The notes: generated by a model not told the origin, from the letters alone. A stretch of 64,000 nucleotides of DNA from JBBPZA01 sp963797015 (GCA_963797015.1 CAWCNV010000001.1:944495-1008494), one strand, 5' to 3'. Shown: positions 39,624 to 48,882, numbered from the stretch's first letter. Numbers and translations are program-made.

Positions 39624-41825
39624 TCAGCGGAAGCGCGGGCGGGCGCTCACGCGCACCCTCCCGATCCACGGGTCGACCGTCTCCGCGGTCGTCACCGCGG
39701 CCCACGCGCGCGTCCGCCCCAGCGCGGCCAGGCGCCTCACGGCCTTCGGCGCCGGGACGAGCTCGACCTCGGCGGTCGCGCTGCCGGCGACGTCGTCGAA
39801 CTCGCCGGACGCGACCGTGAGCCGGCGGCCCGGGACGGTCAGCGCCACCCTCCCGTCGTGGCAGGCGACGAAGGCGGCCGGGCAGCGGACCGTCGCCGTC
39901 AGCGTGCCGCGCCTGAGCCTCAGCTTGTCGCCGACCAGCCTGGCGTGCGGGGCGGGCAGCGCCGCGAAGTCGGCAGCGAGCCTGTAGCCCTTGGGTAGCA
40001 ACTTGGGAGCCGACGCTCCGACGACCCCGCCCGCCGTGCCGGGTCGCTCGAGGACCGGCAGCCGGAGCCGCAGCCTCGAGACGGTGACCGGCTGCTGGTC
40101 GTCGGAAGGACGCCCGTAGTTAGCGAGCGCCGTTCCGTCGGCGTCCGCGGCGACCAGCTCGAGCTTCGGCACGTGGCCGGCGGCGAACGTCCAGCCGTTT
40201 GGGTGGAGCTGGAATACCTGCCGCGCCGGACCACCCGTGGCCGGTCGCCAGAGCCCGCGGTCCACCAGCGTCTCGGTGCCGTCGGGGGCGACGTCCAATA
40301 GTCGAGCGGCCACCTGCGAGGTGTCGCCGGGAAGCGTGAAGTCGGCGATCACCGTCGGCGCGCCGAGCAGCGTGTACCCGCCTGCGGGCGCGGGATCGAG
40401 CTTGTAGACCGCCGCACCCGCGGGGTCGGTCGCCGGCACCGTGGCGCACGCCGCGGTGGAGACCGGGTTGAACGCACCGCCGGTGGTGGAGCCGGGGGCG
40501 ATCGTCTTGGACGCGGGATCGGAGAAGCGGACCTCGCCGGGCGCGATGGTCGCCCAGCTGCGCGCGCGGTACGGGCCGCCCGAGGCGGCAGTGGCCGGGC
40601 ACGTCTCGGTGTACGCCTCCACCCCCTGACGAGGCCGTGGCCCCGCGCCCTTCACGTAGTGGTCCAGCCAGGCGAAGACGCGCCGCTGCAGGGCGCCGAC
40701 CACATCGCTCTTGTTCTGGCCGCGGGGGTGGCCGAAGTCGCCGAAGAACAGCGCCAGATCGGCGCCGGCGTACTGGGTCTTGGTCCGGTTGTAGTAGCGG
40801 ATCGTCTCGTCCACCGGGAAGAGGTCGTCGGTGAAGCCGCTCGACATCAGCATCGGGGCGGGCGCGACCGAGTGATCGATGTAGTAGGAGGAGTGGTGCA
40901 CGGACATCTCGCGGATGATCGCCTGGACGTCGGCGCCGTAGGGCTCACCGGCGTCGATCTTCGCCCTCCAGCCCACCAGGTCCGCGCTCGGGTCGCTGCC
41001 CGCAGGCGCGTAGAACCCCGGCGCGCCGAGACCGACGACGTAGAGACCGGTGACGTAGGACTGCTTCTCGACTCCGGGCCGGCCCCGGTAGGGAGCATCG
41101 GCGACGTAGTCGAGCGTGCTGCCGTTCGGCGCCAGCGAGTAGGAGAGGTCGGTCCAGGGGACGTTGGGGGCCGCTGCGGCGATGCGCATGCGCTTACCGT
41201 CCGGGCTCCGCCACGGGACGATCGTGTCGTCGGGCAGCAGCTTGCGATTCTTGAGCGCGCCCAGCGCCATCGATAGGCCGCCGCCGTATGAGCCGCCGAC
41301 CGCACCGATCCTCCGCGGGCTGATCAGGCCGGCGTCGGCGAGCTGCCCGGCGAACTCCTGCGCGTCGCGGACCTCGTAGCGACTGTCGATCAGGCGCACG
41401 TAGCCCTTGGCGCAGGCGCCCGCGGCGGCGGCGCGCGAGGCGGCCGAGCCGCACGACTCCTTGAAGCCGCGATCGCTCATCGAGAAGGCGGCGTACCCGC
41501 GGTCGAGCCAGGGCTGCATGTCGGAGAGCCCGAGCTTCCCGCCGCCGTAGCCGTGGAAGAGCATGACCAGCGGATAGGAGCCGTCCGCGCCTGCGGACGG
41601 CGCGGGTGGGAAGGCGACGTTGACGTCGATCGGCGTCCCGTCCCACGCCGGTGCGGTGCTGCGTGGCGCGGTCGAGCCGCAGAAGCGCACGCCGTCCGCT
41701 CTGACGGTGCAGGGGACTCCCAGCGCGCTGGTGATCGAGGCCCGCGCGGCCTGTGGCGCCGCCAGACCGGCGACCAGCACCGCCAGCGCCCACCATGCCC
41801 TGCCCAGCCGGATGCACCCGCGCAT
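39624..41825 (-). CDS. Secreted S15 / X-Pro dipeptidyl-peptidase-type alpha/beta hydrolase
   Basis: The protein has a Sec signal peptide (LGRAWWALAVLVAGLAAPQAARA) with a likely cut after ARA. The alpha/beta hydrolase domain has the oxyanion motif LVMLFHGYGGGKLG, the nucleophile elbow GAVGGSYGGGLS (Ser179), an acid in SSGFTDDLFPVDETI and the His in FFGDFGHPRGQ. The second half is a jelly-roll-like domain (AARLLDVAPDGTETLVDRGLWR, QVFQLHPNGWTFAAGHVPKLEL) found in CocE/NonD and X-Pro peptidases. Length 733. It probably cleaves peptides or esters outside the cell. ATG 41825 has a GGAGAGGAGAGG purine-rich ribosome-binding site. Confidence 0.9.
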   Translation of the reverse strand: MRGCIRLGRAWWALAVLVAGLAAPQAARASITSALGVPCTVRADGVRFCGSTAPRSTAPAWDGTPIDVNVAFPPAPSAGADGSYPLVMLFHGYGGGKLGLSDMQPWLDRGYAAFSMSDRGFKESCGSAASRAAAAGACAKGYVRLIDSRYEVRDAQEFAGQLADAGLISPRRIGAVGGSYGGGLSMALGALKNRKLLPDDTIVPWRSPDGKRMRIAAAAPNVPWTDLSYSLAPNGSTLDYVADAPYRGRPGVEKQSYVTGLYVVGLGAPGFYAPAGSDPSADLVGWRAKIDAGEPYGADVQAIIREMSVHHSSYYIDHSVAPAPMLMSSGFTDDLFPVDETIRYYNRTKTQYAGADLALFFGDFGHPRGQNKSDVVGALQRRVFAWLDHYVKGAGPRPRQGVEAYTETCPATAASGGPYRARSWATIAPGEVRFSDPASKTIAPGSTTGGAFNPVSTAACATVPATDPAGAAVYKLDPAPAGGYTLLGAPTVIADFTLPGDTSQVAARLLDVAPDGTETLVDRGLWRPATGGPARQVFQLHPNGWTFAAGHVPKLELVAADADGTALANYGRPSDDQQPVTVSRLRLRLPVLERPGTAGGVVGASAPKLLPKGYRLAADFAALPAPHARLVGDKLRLRRGTLTATVRCPAAFVACHDGRVALTVPGRRLTVASGEFDDVAGSATAEVELVPAPKAVRRLAALGRTRAWAAVTTAETVDPWIGRVRVSARPRFR

Positions 41826-41934
41826 GCCCTCTCCTCTCCGATCGGCGACGCTTCGGCGATGTCGAGCTTACCCGCCGGCGGCCCGGGCGACGCCGGAGTC
41901 GCTCACAGCGCTCCGGCGACCCCTCGGGCTGCGG

Positions 41935-42090
41935 TCAGGCCTCGGCGTTGAGGTCGAGGCGCGGGCTCGGGCAGCGTGCCTCGAAGCACGGGACCGGCTG
42001 GGCCTGCGGCCCGTTGTGGAAATGGACGTGACGGCCGTCGTCGCGCGATGGCCGGATGGCGGCGAGCGCCGCCCGAATGCGTAGAGCCAT
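41935..42090 (-). CDS. Small His/Cys-motif protein (HVHFH...C...C), unknown function
   Basis: A 51-residue protein with a basic N-terminus (MALRIRAALAAIRPSRDDGR) and a His/Cys motif HVHFHNGPQAQPVPCFEARC, ending PSPRLDL. The HxHFH plus two cysteines spaced 5 apart looks like a metal-binding site, and similar short proteins with a VHFH...C...C pattern recur in Actinobacteria (from memory). GCGGAGGA sits 7 bases before the ATG, and AATACT upstream could be a -10 box. It lies between two unrelated genes. The region 41826-41934 beyond it shows nothing else. Confidence 0.6.
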   Translation of the reverse strand: MALRIRAALAAIRPSRDDGRHVHFHNGPQAQPVPCFEARCPSPRLDLNAEA

Positions 42091-42229
42091 ACGGCGTCCT
42101 CCGCGAGTATTGGGGGTGATGAGGCAACTGCGGACGGGCCTGGGTGCTCGCCATCGAGCCCGCCTCCGAGAGGCTGTCCTACACCGCCCGGGCAAGCGAG
42201 ATAGTAACAAGCTTGTGACACCGGTCGAA

Positions 42230-42244
42230 TGTGACCTGGTCACA
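42230..42244. promoter_or_regulatory. Perfect palindrome TGTGACC-T-GGTCACA upstream of the GH15 gene
   Basis: A 15-bp perfect inverted repeat 21 bases before the GH15 start. The TGTGA...TCACA arms resemble CRP/FNR-family sites but with a 5-base instead of 6-base spacer. A related half-site TGTGACA lies about 20 bases further upstream. It is a candidate operator for carbon-responsive control of the glycosidase. Confidence 0.5.
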
Positions 42245-42265
42245 CTGCCAGGAGATGATCAGCCT

Positions 42266-44145
42266 ATGTCAGACGCAAGCGCTGCGCAGGTGAAGTCCGA
42301 GAGCGCCGCCGCCGGCGGCTCGCTCCCGATCGGGGACTACGGCCTGTTGTCGGACTGCAGCTCCGCCGCCCTGGTCAGCCGCGGGGGGTCGATCGACTGG
42401 CTGTGCCTACCGCGCTTCGACAGCCCGAGCGTGTTCGCGCGGCTGCTCGACGCCGAGGCCGGGCACTGGTCCATCGCTCCGGCCGGCGAGGCGACCGTCG
42501 AGCGGCGCTACCTGCCCGGGACGCTGGTGATCGAGACCACGTTCACGACCGAGAGCGGCCGCGTTCGCCTCACCGACGCGCTGGCCTTCGCGGAGGGCCA
42601 GCGCGACCACGACCTCGGCCACGACGCGCCGCACGAGCTGCTGCGCCTGGTCGAGGGCGTCGAGGGCGAGGTCGAGATGGCGATGAAGCTCGCGCCGCGC
42701 GCCGAGTACGGGCTCGTGCGCCCGCTGTTCCGCGCCGAGGGCGACGGCGGCCGCACCTTCGGGGGCCCGAACCGGATCGCCGTCCGCGCGGGCGCGCCGA
42801 TCGATGGTCGACCAGGCGACCATGGCGAACGCGCTTCACGGTGAGCGCGGGCGAGCGCGTCGGATTCTCGATGCGCTGGGCGCCGGTCGAGGGTGCGCAG
42901 CCCGAGCCCACCGAGCCCGAGGGCGTCGCAGACCGCATCGGGGACACGGTCGAGGGCTGGCGCTCGTGGGAGGCCGAGCACGACGTCTACGACGGCCCGC
43001 ACCACGAGCTCGTGCGGCTCTCCTCGCGCGTGCTCAAGGGGCTGAGCTACCGGCCGACGGGCGCGATCGTCGCCGCGCCGACCACCTCGCTGCCCGAGAC
43101 GGTCGGCGGCGAGCGCAACTGGGACTACCGCTACACATGGATCCGCGACGCCTCGCTGACCATGGAGGCGCTCTACATCGGCACGTGCTCGGACGAGGCC
43201 GAGGACTTCGTCTCGTTCATGACCTCGAGCGCGGGCGGGATGGCCGACCGGTCGCTGCAGATCATGTACGGCATCGGCGGCGAGCACGACCTCTCCGAGC
43301 GCGAGCTGCCCCATCTTCGCGGCTGGCGCGACTCGGCTCCGGTGCGCGTAGGGAACGGCGCCTGGAGCCAGGTCCAGCTCGACGTCTACGGCGAGCTGCT
43401 CAACGCGCTGTGGCTGTACCGCGAGCAGCTCGGCGAGCTCCACCCGGAGATCCAGCGCTTCATCGCCGACCTCGCCGACGCCGCCGCGCGACGCTGGGAG
43501 GAGCGCGACTCGGGCATGTGGGAGATGCGCGGCGAGCCCCTGCACCACCTCTCGAGCAAGGTCCTGTGCTGGACGGCGCTCGACCGCGCGGTCAAGCTCG
43601 CCGACCGGCTGGGCGACCAGGGCAAGCACGACGAGTGGGCCGCCGCGCGCGACGAGATCCGCGCCGCGATCCTCGAGCGCGGCTGGAGCGAGAAGCGCCG
43701 GGCGTACGCGCAGGCGTTCGACTCCGACGAGCTCGACGGCGCGGCGCTGCTCATGCCGCTGGTCGGCTTCCTGCCGGCCGACGACGAGCGCATGCGCTCC
43801 ACGATCGACGCCATCGCGGGCGACCTGACCGAGGACGGGCTGGTGCTGCGCTACCGCAACGAGGAGGGTGTGAACGCCGACGGCCTCAGTGGCGAGGAGG
43901 GCACGTTCACGATCTGCTCGTTCTGGCTCGTGAGCTGCCTCGCGCTCGCCGGCGAGGTCGACCGTGCGCAGGAGCTCTTCGACCAGCTCGCGGGCTACGC
44001 CAACGATCTCGGCCTGCTCGCCGAGGAGATCGACACCGCCAACGGCGAGCAGCTCGGCAACTTCCCCCAGGCCTTCAGCCACATCGGGCTGATCATTAGC
44101 GCCTGGCAGATCGATCAGGCCCGCGAGCGGGAGGAGAAGTCGTGA
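42266..44145 (+). pseudogene. GH15 family glucoamylase/trehalase-like protein, frame broken by two +1 indels
   Basis: The N-terminal part (IGDYGLLSDCSSAALVSRGGSIDWLCLPRFDSPSVFARLLD) and the C-terminal catalytic (alpha/alpha)6 barrel (GERNWDYRYTWIRDASLTMEAL, LDVYGELLNALWLYREQ, EEGTFTICSFWLVSCLAL) are classic GH15, hydrolysing alpha-glucosidic bonds in trehalose or oligoglucans, in the cytosol as no signal is present. The frame starting ATG 42266 ends prematurely at 42843. Removing one G at 42806-42807 and one at 42831 yields IDVDQATMANRFTVSAGERV and a continuous 625-residue protein. Either the gene is a recent pseudogene or the sequence has two base errors; the rest is well conserved. A Shine-Dalgarno AGGAGA precedes the start. 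Confidence 0.85.
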
Positions 44146-44167
44146 GGGCGCCCGGCAGTCATAAGCC

Positions 44168-45313
44168 TCAGCCCACCCGCGGCTTCGAGGGCACGCTGGG
44201 CGGGCAGCCCGCGCGGTACTCCGGCAGCCGCGCGCGCGGGCCGCGGATGTCTCCGCGCCCGTTGCGCTGGAAGCGGTTGCCGCAGATGCGCCCCTGAGGG
44301 TTGCGGCGCATCGCGATGCCGTACTGGCCGTTGTCGCGCAGCACGTTGCCGTAGGCGCGGTTCTCGATGCCGTCCCGCTTGCCGTCGCCTCCGAAGCGGA
44401 TCCCCGAGCCACGGTTCCCGTACGAGACGTTGAAGCGGAACGTGTTGCGGTTGCCGCGCGCGTCGAAGCCGCCGGACTCCTTGTCGCGCTGGCCGGTGCA
44501 GCGGTTGCCCTCGACGAGGTTGCGGCTCGAGTTCTCCTTGATGTCGACGCACTCGTTGCCCTTGGTCACGAAGCTGTTGTCGTGGATCCAGTTGCGGTCC
44601 GAGCGGTCCGCCGCGGCATCCGGGGCTCCGTTCTGGCCCTGCTGCTCGGGCGCGGTGCCGATGTAGACGCCCTCCCCGTTCTTGCCGCCCTCCTTGAAGC
44701 GAAAGTCGTAGACGCCGCAGGTCCTGAAGGTCGAGTCGGCCACCTCGCTGCGCTGCGCGAAGTACCGCAGGCGCACGCACTCGCCGCCGGCGTTGCGGAA
44801 CGTCATCCCGAGCAGCCGCAGGCCCCGAACGCCGTCCCGCGGAGCCGTCCCGATGGCGTACACGAGCTTGTCGGCGTAGCCCGCGGCGCTCGATGGATCG
44901 CCGTACAGCCCGTCGAGCGTGAAGCCGGAGAGCGTGATGTAGTCATGGTTGATCTCGACGAGCCTCCCCGTGCCGGGCACTCCACGCACGACGGCGTCGC
45001 GCGGGCCGCAGATCGAGATCGGCGCTTGGGGCGTGCCACTTCGCACGGTCTTGAACGGCTCCCGGTACTCGCCCGCCGCGAGCGTGATCGCGGTCCCGGG
45101 CTGGGCCCGGGCGAGCGCCGCGCCGATGGTGCGAAGCGGCCTCTCCCTCGTGCCCGCGTCCCCGTCGCTGCCGGTGGGCGCGACGAAGAGGCCCGCGCCA
45201 CCGCAGGCGGCGGGCGCGGCCGGCACCTGCGCCGCGGCGGCGGCCCAGGCGACGGCCAAGGCGGCCAGGCCGAGCGCGGCGGTCCTCGTGATCGCGGTCA
45301 TCGTCCTCGTCAC
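44168..45313 (-). CDS. Secreted right-handed parallel beta-helix repeat protein
   Basis: A 381-residue protein with a signal peptide (ALGLAALAVAWAAAAAQVPAAPA). It begins FVAPTGSDGDAGTRERPLRTIGAALARAQPG, the DUF1565/pectate-lyase-like opening, then runs through successive beta-helix coils: DYITLSGFTLDGL, LRLLGMTFRNAGGECVRL, VADSTFRTCG, NWIHDNSFVTKGNECVDIKENS, NLVEGNRC, NTFRFNVSYGNRGSGIRFGG, NVLRDNGQYGIAMRRN. The regular N-x-x-x-N ladders support the fold. It is likely a polysaccharide-active or polysaccharide-binding protein outside the cell. GTG 45313 is used; ATG 45301 would shorten the leader. Confidence 0.85.
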   Translation of the reverse strand: MTRTMTAITRTAALGLAALAVAWAAAAAQVPAAPAACGGAGLFVAPTGSDGDAGTRERPLRTIGAALARAQPGTAITLAAGEYREPFKTVRSGTPQAPISICGPRDAVVRGVPGTGRLVEINHDYITLSGFTLDGLYGDPSSAAGYADKLVYAIGTAPRDGVRGLRLLGMTFRNAGGECVRLRYFAQRSEVADSTFRTCGVYDFRFKEGGKNGEGVYIGTAPEQQGQNGAPDAAADRSDRNWIHDNSFVTKGNECVDIKENSSRNLVEGNRCTGQRDKESGGFDARGNRNTFRFNVSYGNRGSGIRFGGDGKRDGIENRAYGNVLRDNGQYGIAMRRNPQGRICGNRFQRNGRGDIRGPRARLPEYRAGCPPSVPSKPRVG

Positions 45314-45371
45314 AACAGGCGGCGAGGATCACCGTTGCGGCGATCCGCGCGTTTGACCTCGCCAATCCATC

Positions 45372-46514
45372 GTGGTACCCACTGAGCCGATCGTGCGGTG
45401 CCAGGCTGCATCCGAGCGCGGCCGGCCGGCTGTAGGGCGAGCGCCGGTGGCGTTCCTCCTTGCGCTGTTCGTGCTCCTCCTCGCACCCTCGGCGGGCGCC
45501 GCCGCGTCGCTCGACACCGTTGACGTGACCGGTCGCAGCCTGTCGTTCCAGAGCATCGACATCCACGCCCAGAGCCGTCCTGGAGGCGTCAATCCCAGCG
45601 GCACCGGAACGTATTACCTGTTCGGTACAGAGCCGGTGATCGGCCCGATCACGTGCCTGAAGGTCACAGGGCCCGACCGCGGCGCGGGCACCGCCGGCGC
45701 GCCGACCCACGCCGTGCTCAACATCGACAGCGAGCTCGGGTTGGTGACCGTCGCGCTGACCGACAACGGCGGTGGCGGCACGGACATCTTCAGCTCGATC
45801 GGGGGCAATCGCGAGCCGTCCGACTGCTCGCCGCTCACCAACGGCATCACCGAGACGCTGACGAACGGGCGCGCGGCGGTCTTCGATGCGCCGCCGGCCG
45901 CGGAGTTCCTCTCTCCGCTCGACGGCGCGACGAACGTCTCCGCGAGCGCGAGCGTGGCCGCGGTGTTCAACCAGGCGATGGACCGAGGCTCGCTGACCGG
46001 CGCTTTCACCCTGCGGCGCACCGGCGACGGCGCGCCCGTGGGCGGCACCGTCTACCTCTACGCCGAGCGGACGCCGGTCTTCGTCCCCTCCGTCGCGCTC
46101 GCGGCGGGCACCCAGTTCACGGCGACCATCTCCACCGCCGCGAAGACCGCCGAGGGCAACAACCTGCCCGCCCCCGTCACGTGGCGCTTCACGACCTCCG
46201 CGGCGCCGGTCGTGCGCTTGGTGAGCCCGGCCGACGGCGCGACGGGCGTGCCGGCGGGGACCGTGGTGCTCGCGGCGTTCAACGACGCGATGGACCGCAC
46301 CTCGACGGCCGGCGCCTTCTCGCTCAGGCGGACGAGCGACGGGGCACCCGTCGCGGGCACGGTCGACTTCTACGGCAGTGCGGTGCCCGTGTTCACGCCG
46401 GCCCAGCCCCTCGCCGGCGGGACGCGCTACACGGCCACGATCTCCACCGCCGCGAAGGACACCGGCGGTCGCCACCTGGCGGCCCCGAAGAGTTGGAGCT
46501 TCGTCACCAGGTAA
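45372..46514 (+). CDS. Secreted protein with two bacterial Ig-like (Big_5) domains
   Basis: A signal helix (VAFLLALFVLLLAPSAGAAA) leads to a ~130-residue N-terminal domain with two cysteines (ITCLKVTGPD, EPSDCSPL) and two consecutive Big_5 domains: FLSPLDGATNVSASASVAAVFNQAMD through TWRFTTS, and LVSPADGATGVPAGTVVLAAFNDAMD through KSWSFVT. The two repeats are highly similar (TAAK, ATISTAAK shared), so they arose by duplication. Such domains mediate surface display or polysaccharide binding. GTG 45372 start. It is divergent from the beta-helix gene and overlaps convergent ftcD by 11 bases. Confidence 0.85.
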   Translation: MVPTEPIVRCQAASERGRPAVGRAPVAFLLALFVLLLAPSAGAAASLDTVDVTGRSLSFQSIDIHAQSRPGGVNPSGTGTYYLFGTEPVIGPITCLKVTGPDRGAGTAGAPTHAVLNIDSELGLVTVALTDNGGGGTDIFSSIGGNREPSDCSPLTNGITETLTNGRAAVFDAPPAAEFLSPLDGATNVSASASVAAVFNQAMDRGSLTGAFTLRRTGDGAPVGGTVYLYAERTPVFVPSVALAAGTQFTATISTAAKTAEGNNLPAPVTWRFTTSAAPVVRLVSPADGATGVPAGTVVLAAFNDAMDRTSTAGAFSLRRTSDGAPVAGTVDFYGSAVPVFTPAQPLAGGTRYTATISTAAKDTGGRHLAAPKSWSFVTR

Positions 46515-47388
46515 CGCCGTCCAGCGCGTCCTCGAGCGTGCGCCGGTTTCGCACCGGCACGTCGTCGGGGAAGCCCTCGAAGGCCGCCCGCGGCGCGAGC
46601 CCGACCAGCTCGGCGCCAGCCACCGGTGCGTGTGCGCGGACCGCGGCGACCAGCGCCGCGAGCGGCACACGCTCGTGCTCCTCGACGTTGGTGGAGACCT
46701 GGACGATCCCCTGGCCGGCGAGCGCGAGGCCGATCGCGCGGACGCCGGGCAGGCCCTCCTCCCCACCCTGGCGGATGCGGGCCGCGATCCGTCGCGCGTC
46801 GTCGAGCGTCGCCGGCGGGCTCAGCTCGACGTTGAAGGCGACGAGCGGCGGCCGCGCGGCGACGAGCGTCGCGCCGGCGCTCGGATGCAGTCGCGGCGGG
46901 CCGAAGTCGGGCTCGAGCTCGCCCGTGGCGAGCCGCCGCGCGAGCTCGCCGCGGCCGCCGCGGCGGATCTCCGCGCGTGCGCGGCCGGCGGCCAGCGCCC
47001 CGTAGAGGAACACCGGCAGCTCCAGCTCGTCCCCGAGCAGCTGCGCGGCGACCAGGGCCTCGGCGCACGCGGCGCCGCGGCGGCCCGCGTCGAGGTGGAC
47101 TACCGGCGCCACGTCCAGCGCGCCGACGTGAGGGTGCACGCCGTCGTGCCCGGCGAGGTCGACTCGCCGCAGGGTCTCGCGGGCACCCTCGAGCAGCGCC
47201 TGGGCCAGCTCGCCCTGCTCGCCGGCGAGCGTCAAGACCGAGCGGTTGTGGTCGGGGTCGGAGTGGACGTCGAGCACGCGCGCGCGACCACCCGCGGCGA
47301 AGGCGCCCGCGATCGCCGCGATCGCGGCCGGGTCGCGGCCCTCGGACACGTTGGGCGCCGCCAGCAGCGGCACCGCTCCCTCCCCCAC
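46504..47388 (-). CDS. ftcD: Glutamate formiminotransferase (FtcD N-terminal type)
   Basis: The enzyme moves the formimino group from formiminoglutamate to tetrahydrofolate in histidine degradation. It shows LLAAPNVSEGRDPAAIAAIA, LDVHSDPDHNRSVLTLAGE, AGHDGVHPHVGALDVAPVVHL with the active His, LPVFLYG, and the FGPPRLHPSAGATLVAARPPLVAFNVEL and GIVQVSTNVEEHERVPL blocks that define the domain. Length 294 corresponds to the stand-alone transferase without the cyclodeaminase. GTG 47388 lies 1 base after the stop of the small membrane protein gene (47390), so the two form an operon. No other hut genes are in the window. Confidence 0.93.
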   Translation of the reverse strand: MGEGAVPLLAAPNVSEGRDPAAIAAIAGAFAAGGRARVLDVHSDPDHNRSVLTLAGEQGELAQALLEGARETLRRVDLAGHDGVHPHVGALDVAPVVHLDAGRRGAACAEALVAAQLLGDELELPVFLYGALAAGRARAEIRRGGRGELARRLATGELEPDFGPPRLHPSAGATLVAARPPLVAFNVELSPPATLDDARRIAARIRQGGEEGLPGVRAIGLALAGQGIVQVSTNVEEHERVPLAALVAAVRAHAPVAGAELVGLAPRAAFEGFPDDVPVRNRRTLEDALDGVTW

Positions 47389-47389
47389 G

Positions 47390-47617
47390 CTACTGGCGGT
47401 GGTCGCGCAGGCCGCCGTTGTTCACGGCAGGCAGCGCACGATCGATGATCACCACGACCATCGTGAACAGGCAGATGACGCCGATCACCCCTCCGGTGAC
47501 CACTCCGGCGACGAACAGCAGGACCACCGCGGCAAGCCATTTCGGAAGCCGCGGCGGCTCGCGCTTGGGGGGCTGCTCGCGGGTGTCGATGAGGAAGAGC
47601 ACCGCGCTGGGACCCAT
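47390..47617 (-). CDS. Small single-pass membrane protein
   Basis: A 75-residue protein with a hydrophilic N-terminus (IDTREQPPKREPPRLPKW) and one long hydrophobic stretch (AAVVLLFVAGVVTGGVIGVICLFTMVVVIID) that could be two tight helices. Family not recognised. ATG 47617 was chosen because it gives a compact coding unit directly abutting ftcD and because the longer open frame upstream overlaps the start of a divergent gene. It may be no more than a co-transcribed membrane peptide. Confidence 0.6.
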   Translation of the reverse strand: MGPSAVLFLIDTREQPPKREPPRLPKWLAAVVLLFVAGVVTGGVIGVICLFTMVVVIIDRALPAVNNGGLRDHRQ

Positions 47618-47629
47618 GGTACTCGCGCC

Positions 47630-47635
47630 TATCCT
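47630..47635 (+). promoter_or_regulatory. -10 box (TATCCT) of the 123-residue hypothetical gene
   Basis: TATCCT ends 10 bases before ATG 47646; no ribosome-binding site is visible. Confidence 0.4.
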
Positions 47636-47645
47636 CAGTTGGACG

Positions 47646-48017
47646 ATGGCGAAGACCTGGGTGCTGGACTCCGAGACGAAGGGCACGGGCGCCGAGATGG
47701 TGCCGCTCGAGAAAGTGCTGCGCGATCCCGCGCGGCCGAGCGACCCCGAGCTCGCGCGCGTCAGGCTGCGCTCGGAGCGCGCCGAGGCCCCGGCGCCCGC
47801 AGAGAGGCAGCCACCGCGGTTCAAGGTCGTCGATCTGCTGAGCCGCGAGGTCCTCGCCTCCAGCGCCGACACCCGTGCGACGGTCGCGCTGCTCCGCGGG
47901 GTGCGCTCGAGCGTCGACGTGAACGTCTCCGTCTGGGACACCGAGGCCGAGCGCTGGCGGCTGCTCGGGCTCGACGAGAAGCGGCTGCTCTGGCGCCTGC
48001 GCGACCGCTCGCGCTGA
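47646..48017 (+). CDS. Conserved-looking hypothetical protein
   Basis: A 123-residue protein: MAKTWVLDSETKGTGAEMVPL at the start, a charged middle rich in Arg, Glu and Pro, then FKVVDLLSREVLASSADTRATVALLRGV and SVDVNVSVWDTEAERWRLLGL at the end, a compact alpha/beta pattern. I do not recognise a named family. The start is supported by a -10 box 10 bases upstream. It precedes the YihY-like gene by about 60 bases on the same strand. Confidence 0.65.
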   Translation: MAKTWVLDSETKGTGAEMVPLEKVLRDPARPSDPELARVRLRSERAEAPAPAERQPPRFKVVDLLSREVLASSADTRATVALLRGVRSSVDVNVSVWDTEAERWRLLGLDEKRLLWRLRDRSR

Positions 48018-48075
48018 TCCGGGAGCAGCGACGGCCGCGCTCACGAAGACCCTTCGGCGGGCGCTGCATGAGGTC

Positions 48076-48882
48076 GTGGGGCTGTACTTCGACTCGGGCA
48101 TCGGCGCGGACGTGCCCGCGCTGGCCTGGTTCCTGCTCGCCTCGCTCGCGCCGCTGGCGCTCGGCCTGACGGCGATCGCCGCCGTCGTGCTGGGCGACTG
48201 GGCCGAGGCCCAGCAGCTCGCCGACCGCGCCGCCGGGGTGCTGCCCCCCGACGCCCACGATCAGATCGTCCAGCTCGTGCTGCGCACCCACAAGGACTCG
48301 CCGCTGCTGATCGCCGGCGCGATCATCGGCATGGTCTGGACCAGCTCGGGCGCTGTCGGCGTGATCCAGCGCACCCTGACCCGCGTGCTCGGCATCGACC
48401 CCGGCAGCGCCGTGCTCGGCAAGCTGCGAACGCTCGGCGTCTCGGCCGCGGTCGCCGTGCTGATCGCGCTCGCGGTCGTCGTCGGCTCGGCCGGCACCGG
48501 GCTCGTCGGACGGATCGGGCTCGACGGGACGCTCACGCGCCTGCTCGTGCCGCTCGCCTCGATGTCGGTGATCGCGCTCATCTGCGCGGCCGCGATGCGC
48601 ACGCTCGCGCTCGGAGCATTGAGCTGGCGCGCTGCGCTCACGGGCGCCGTCGTGAGCGCGCTGGCGCTGGAGATCACCCCGACAGCCGCCGGGTACTACC
48701 TGCGCTTCGTCGCCGGCCCGGCGCCGGTCGAGATCTTCCTGATGCTCGCGGGCGTGCTGATCACGTGCTACCTGATCGCGTTGGGCCTGCTGATCGGCAC
48801 CGGGGTGGCGGCGCGTGTGCAGCGCGGCCGGCCGCTCGGACCCCAGCCCCAAGTCGCGGGGGCCACTGCCGGAGCGGAGTAG
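48076..48882 (+). CDS. YihY/virulence factor BrkB family membrane protein
   Basis: The 268-residue protein has six hydrophobic helices. It shows ALAWFLLASLAPLALGLTAIA, PLLIAGAIIGMVWTSSGAVGVIQRTLTRVLGI (equivalent to the YihY WsaS...i..al n...yg block), then LGALSWRAALTGAVVSALALEITPTAAGYYLRFV and the final IEIFLMLAGVLITCYLIALG-like segment. The start is uncertain: GTG 48076 is the first usable codon, but the frame stays open upstream (LRRALHEVV), which matches the usual cytoplasmic N-terminus, so translation may begin a little earlier with a non-standard codon. YihY proteins have no firmly established function. Confidence 0.8.
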   Translation: MGLYFDSGIGADVPALAWFLLASLAPLALGLTAIAAVVLGDWAEAQQLADRAAGVLPPDAHDQIVQLVLRTHKDSPLLIAGAIIGMVWTSSGAVGVIQRTLTRVLGIDPGSAVLGKLRTLGVSAAVAVLIALAVVVGSAGTGLVGRIGLDGTLTRLLVPLASMSVIALICAAAMRTLALGALSWRAALTGAVVSALALEITPTAAGYYLRFVAGPAPVEIFLMLAGVLITCYLIALGLLIGTGVAARVQRGRPLGPQPQVAGATAGAE

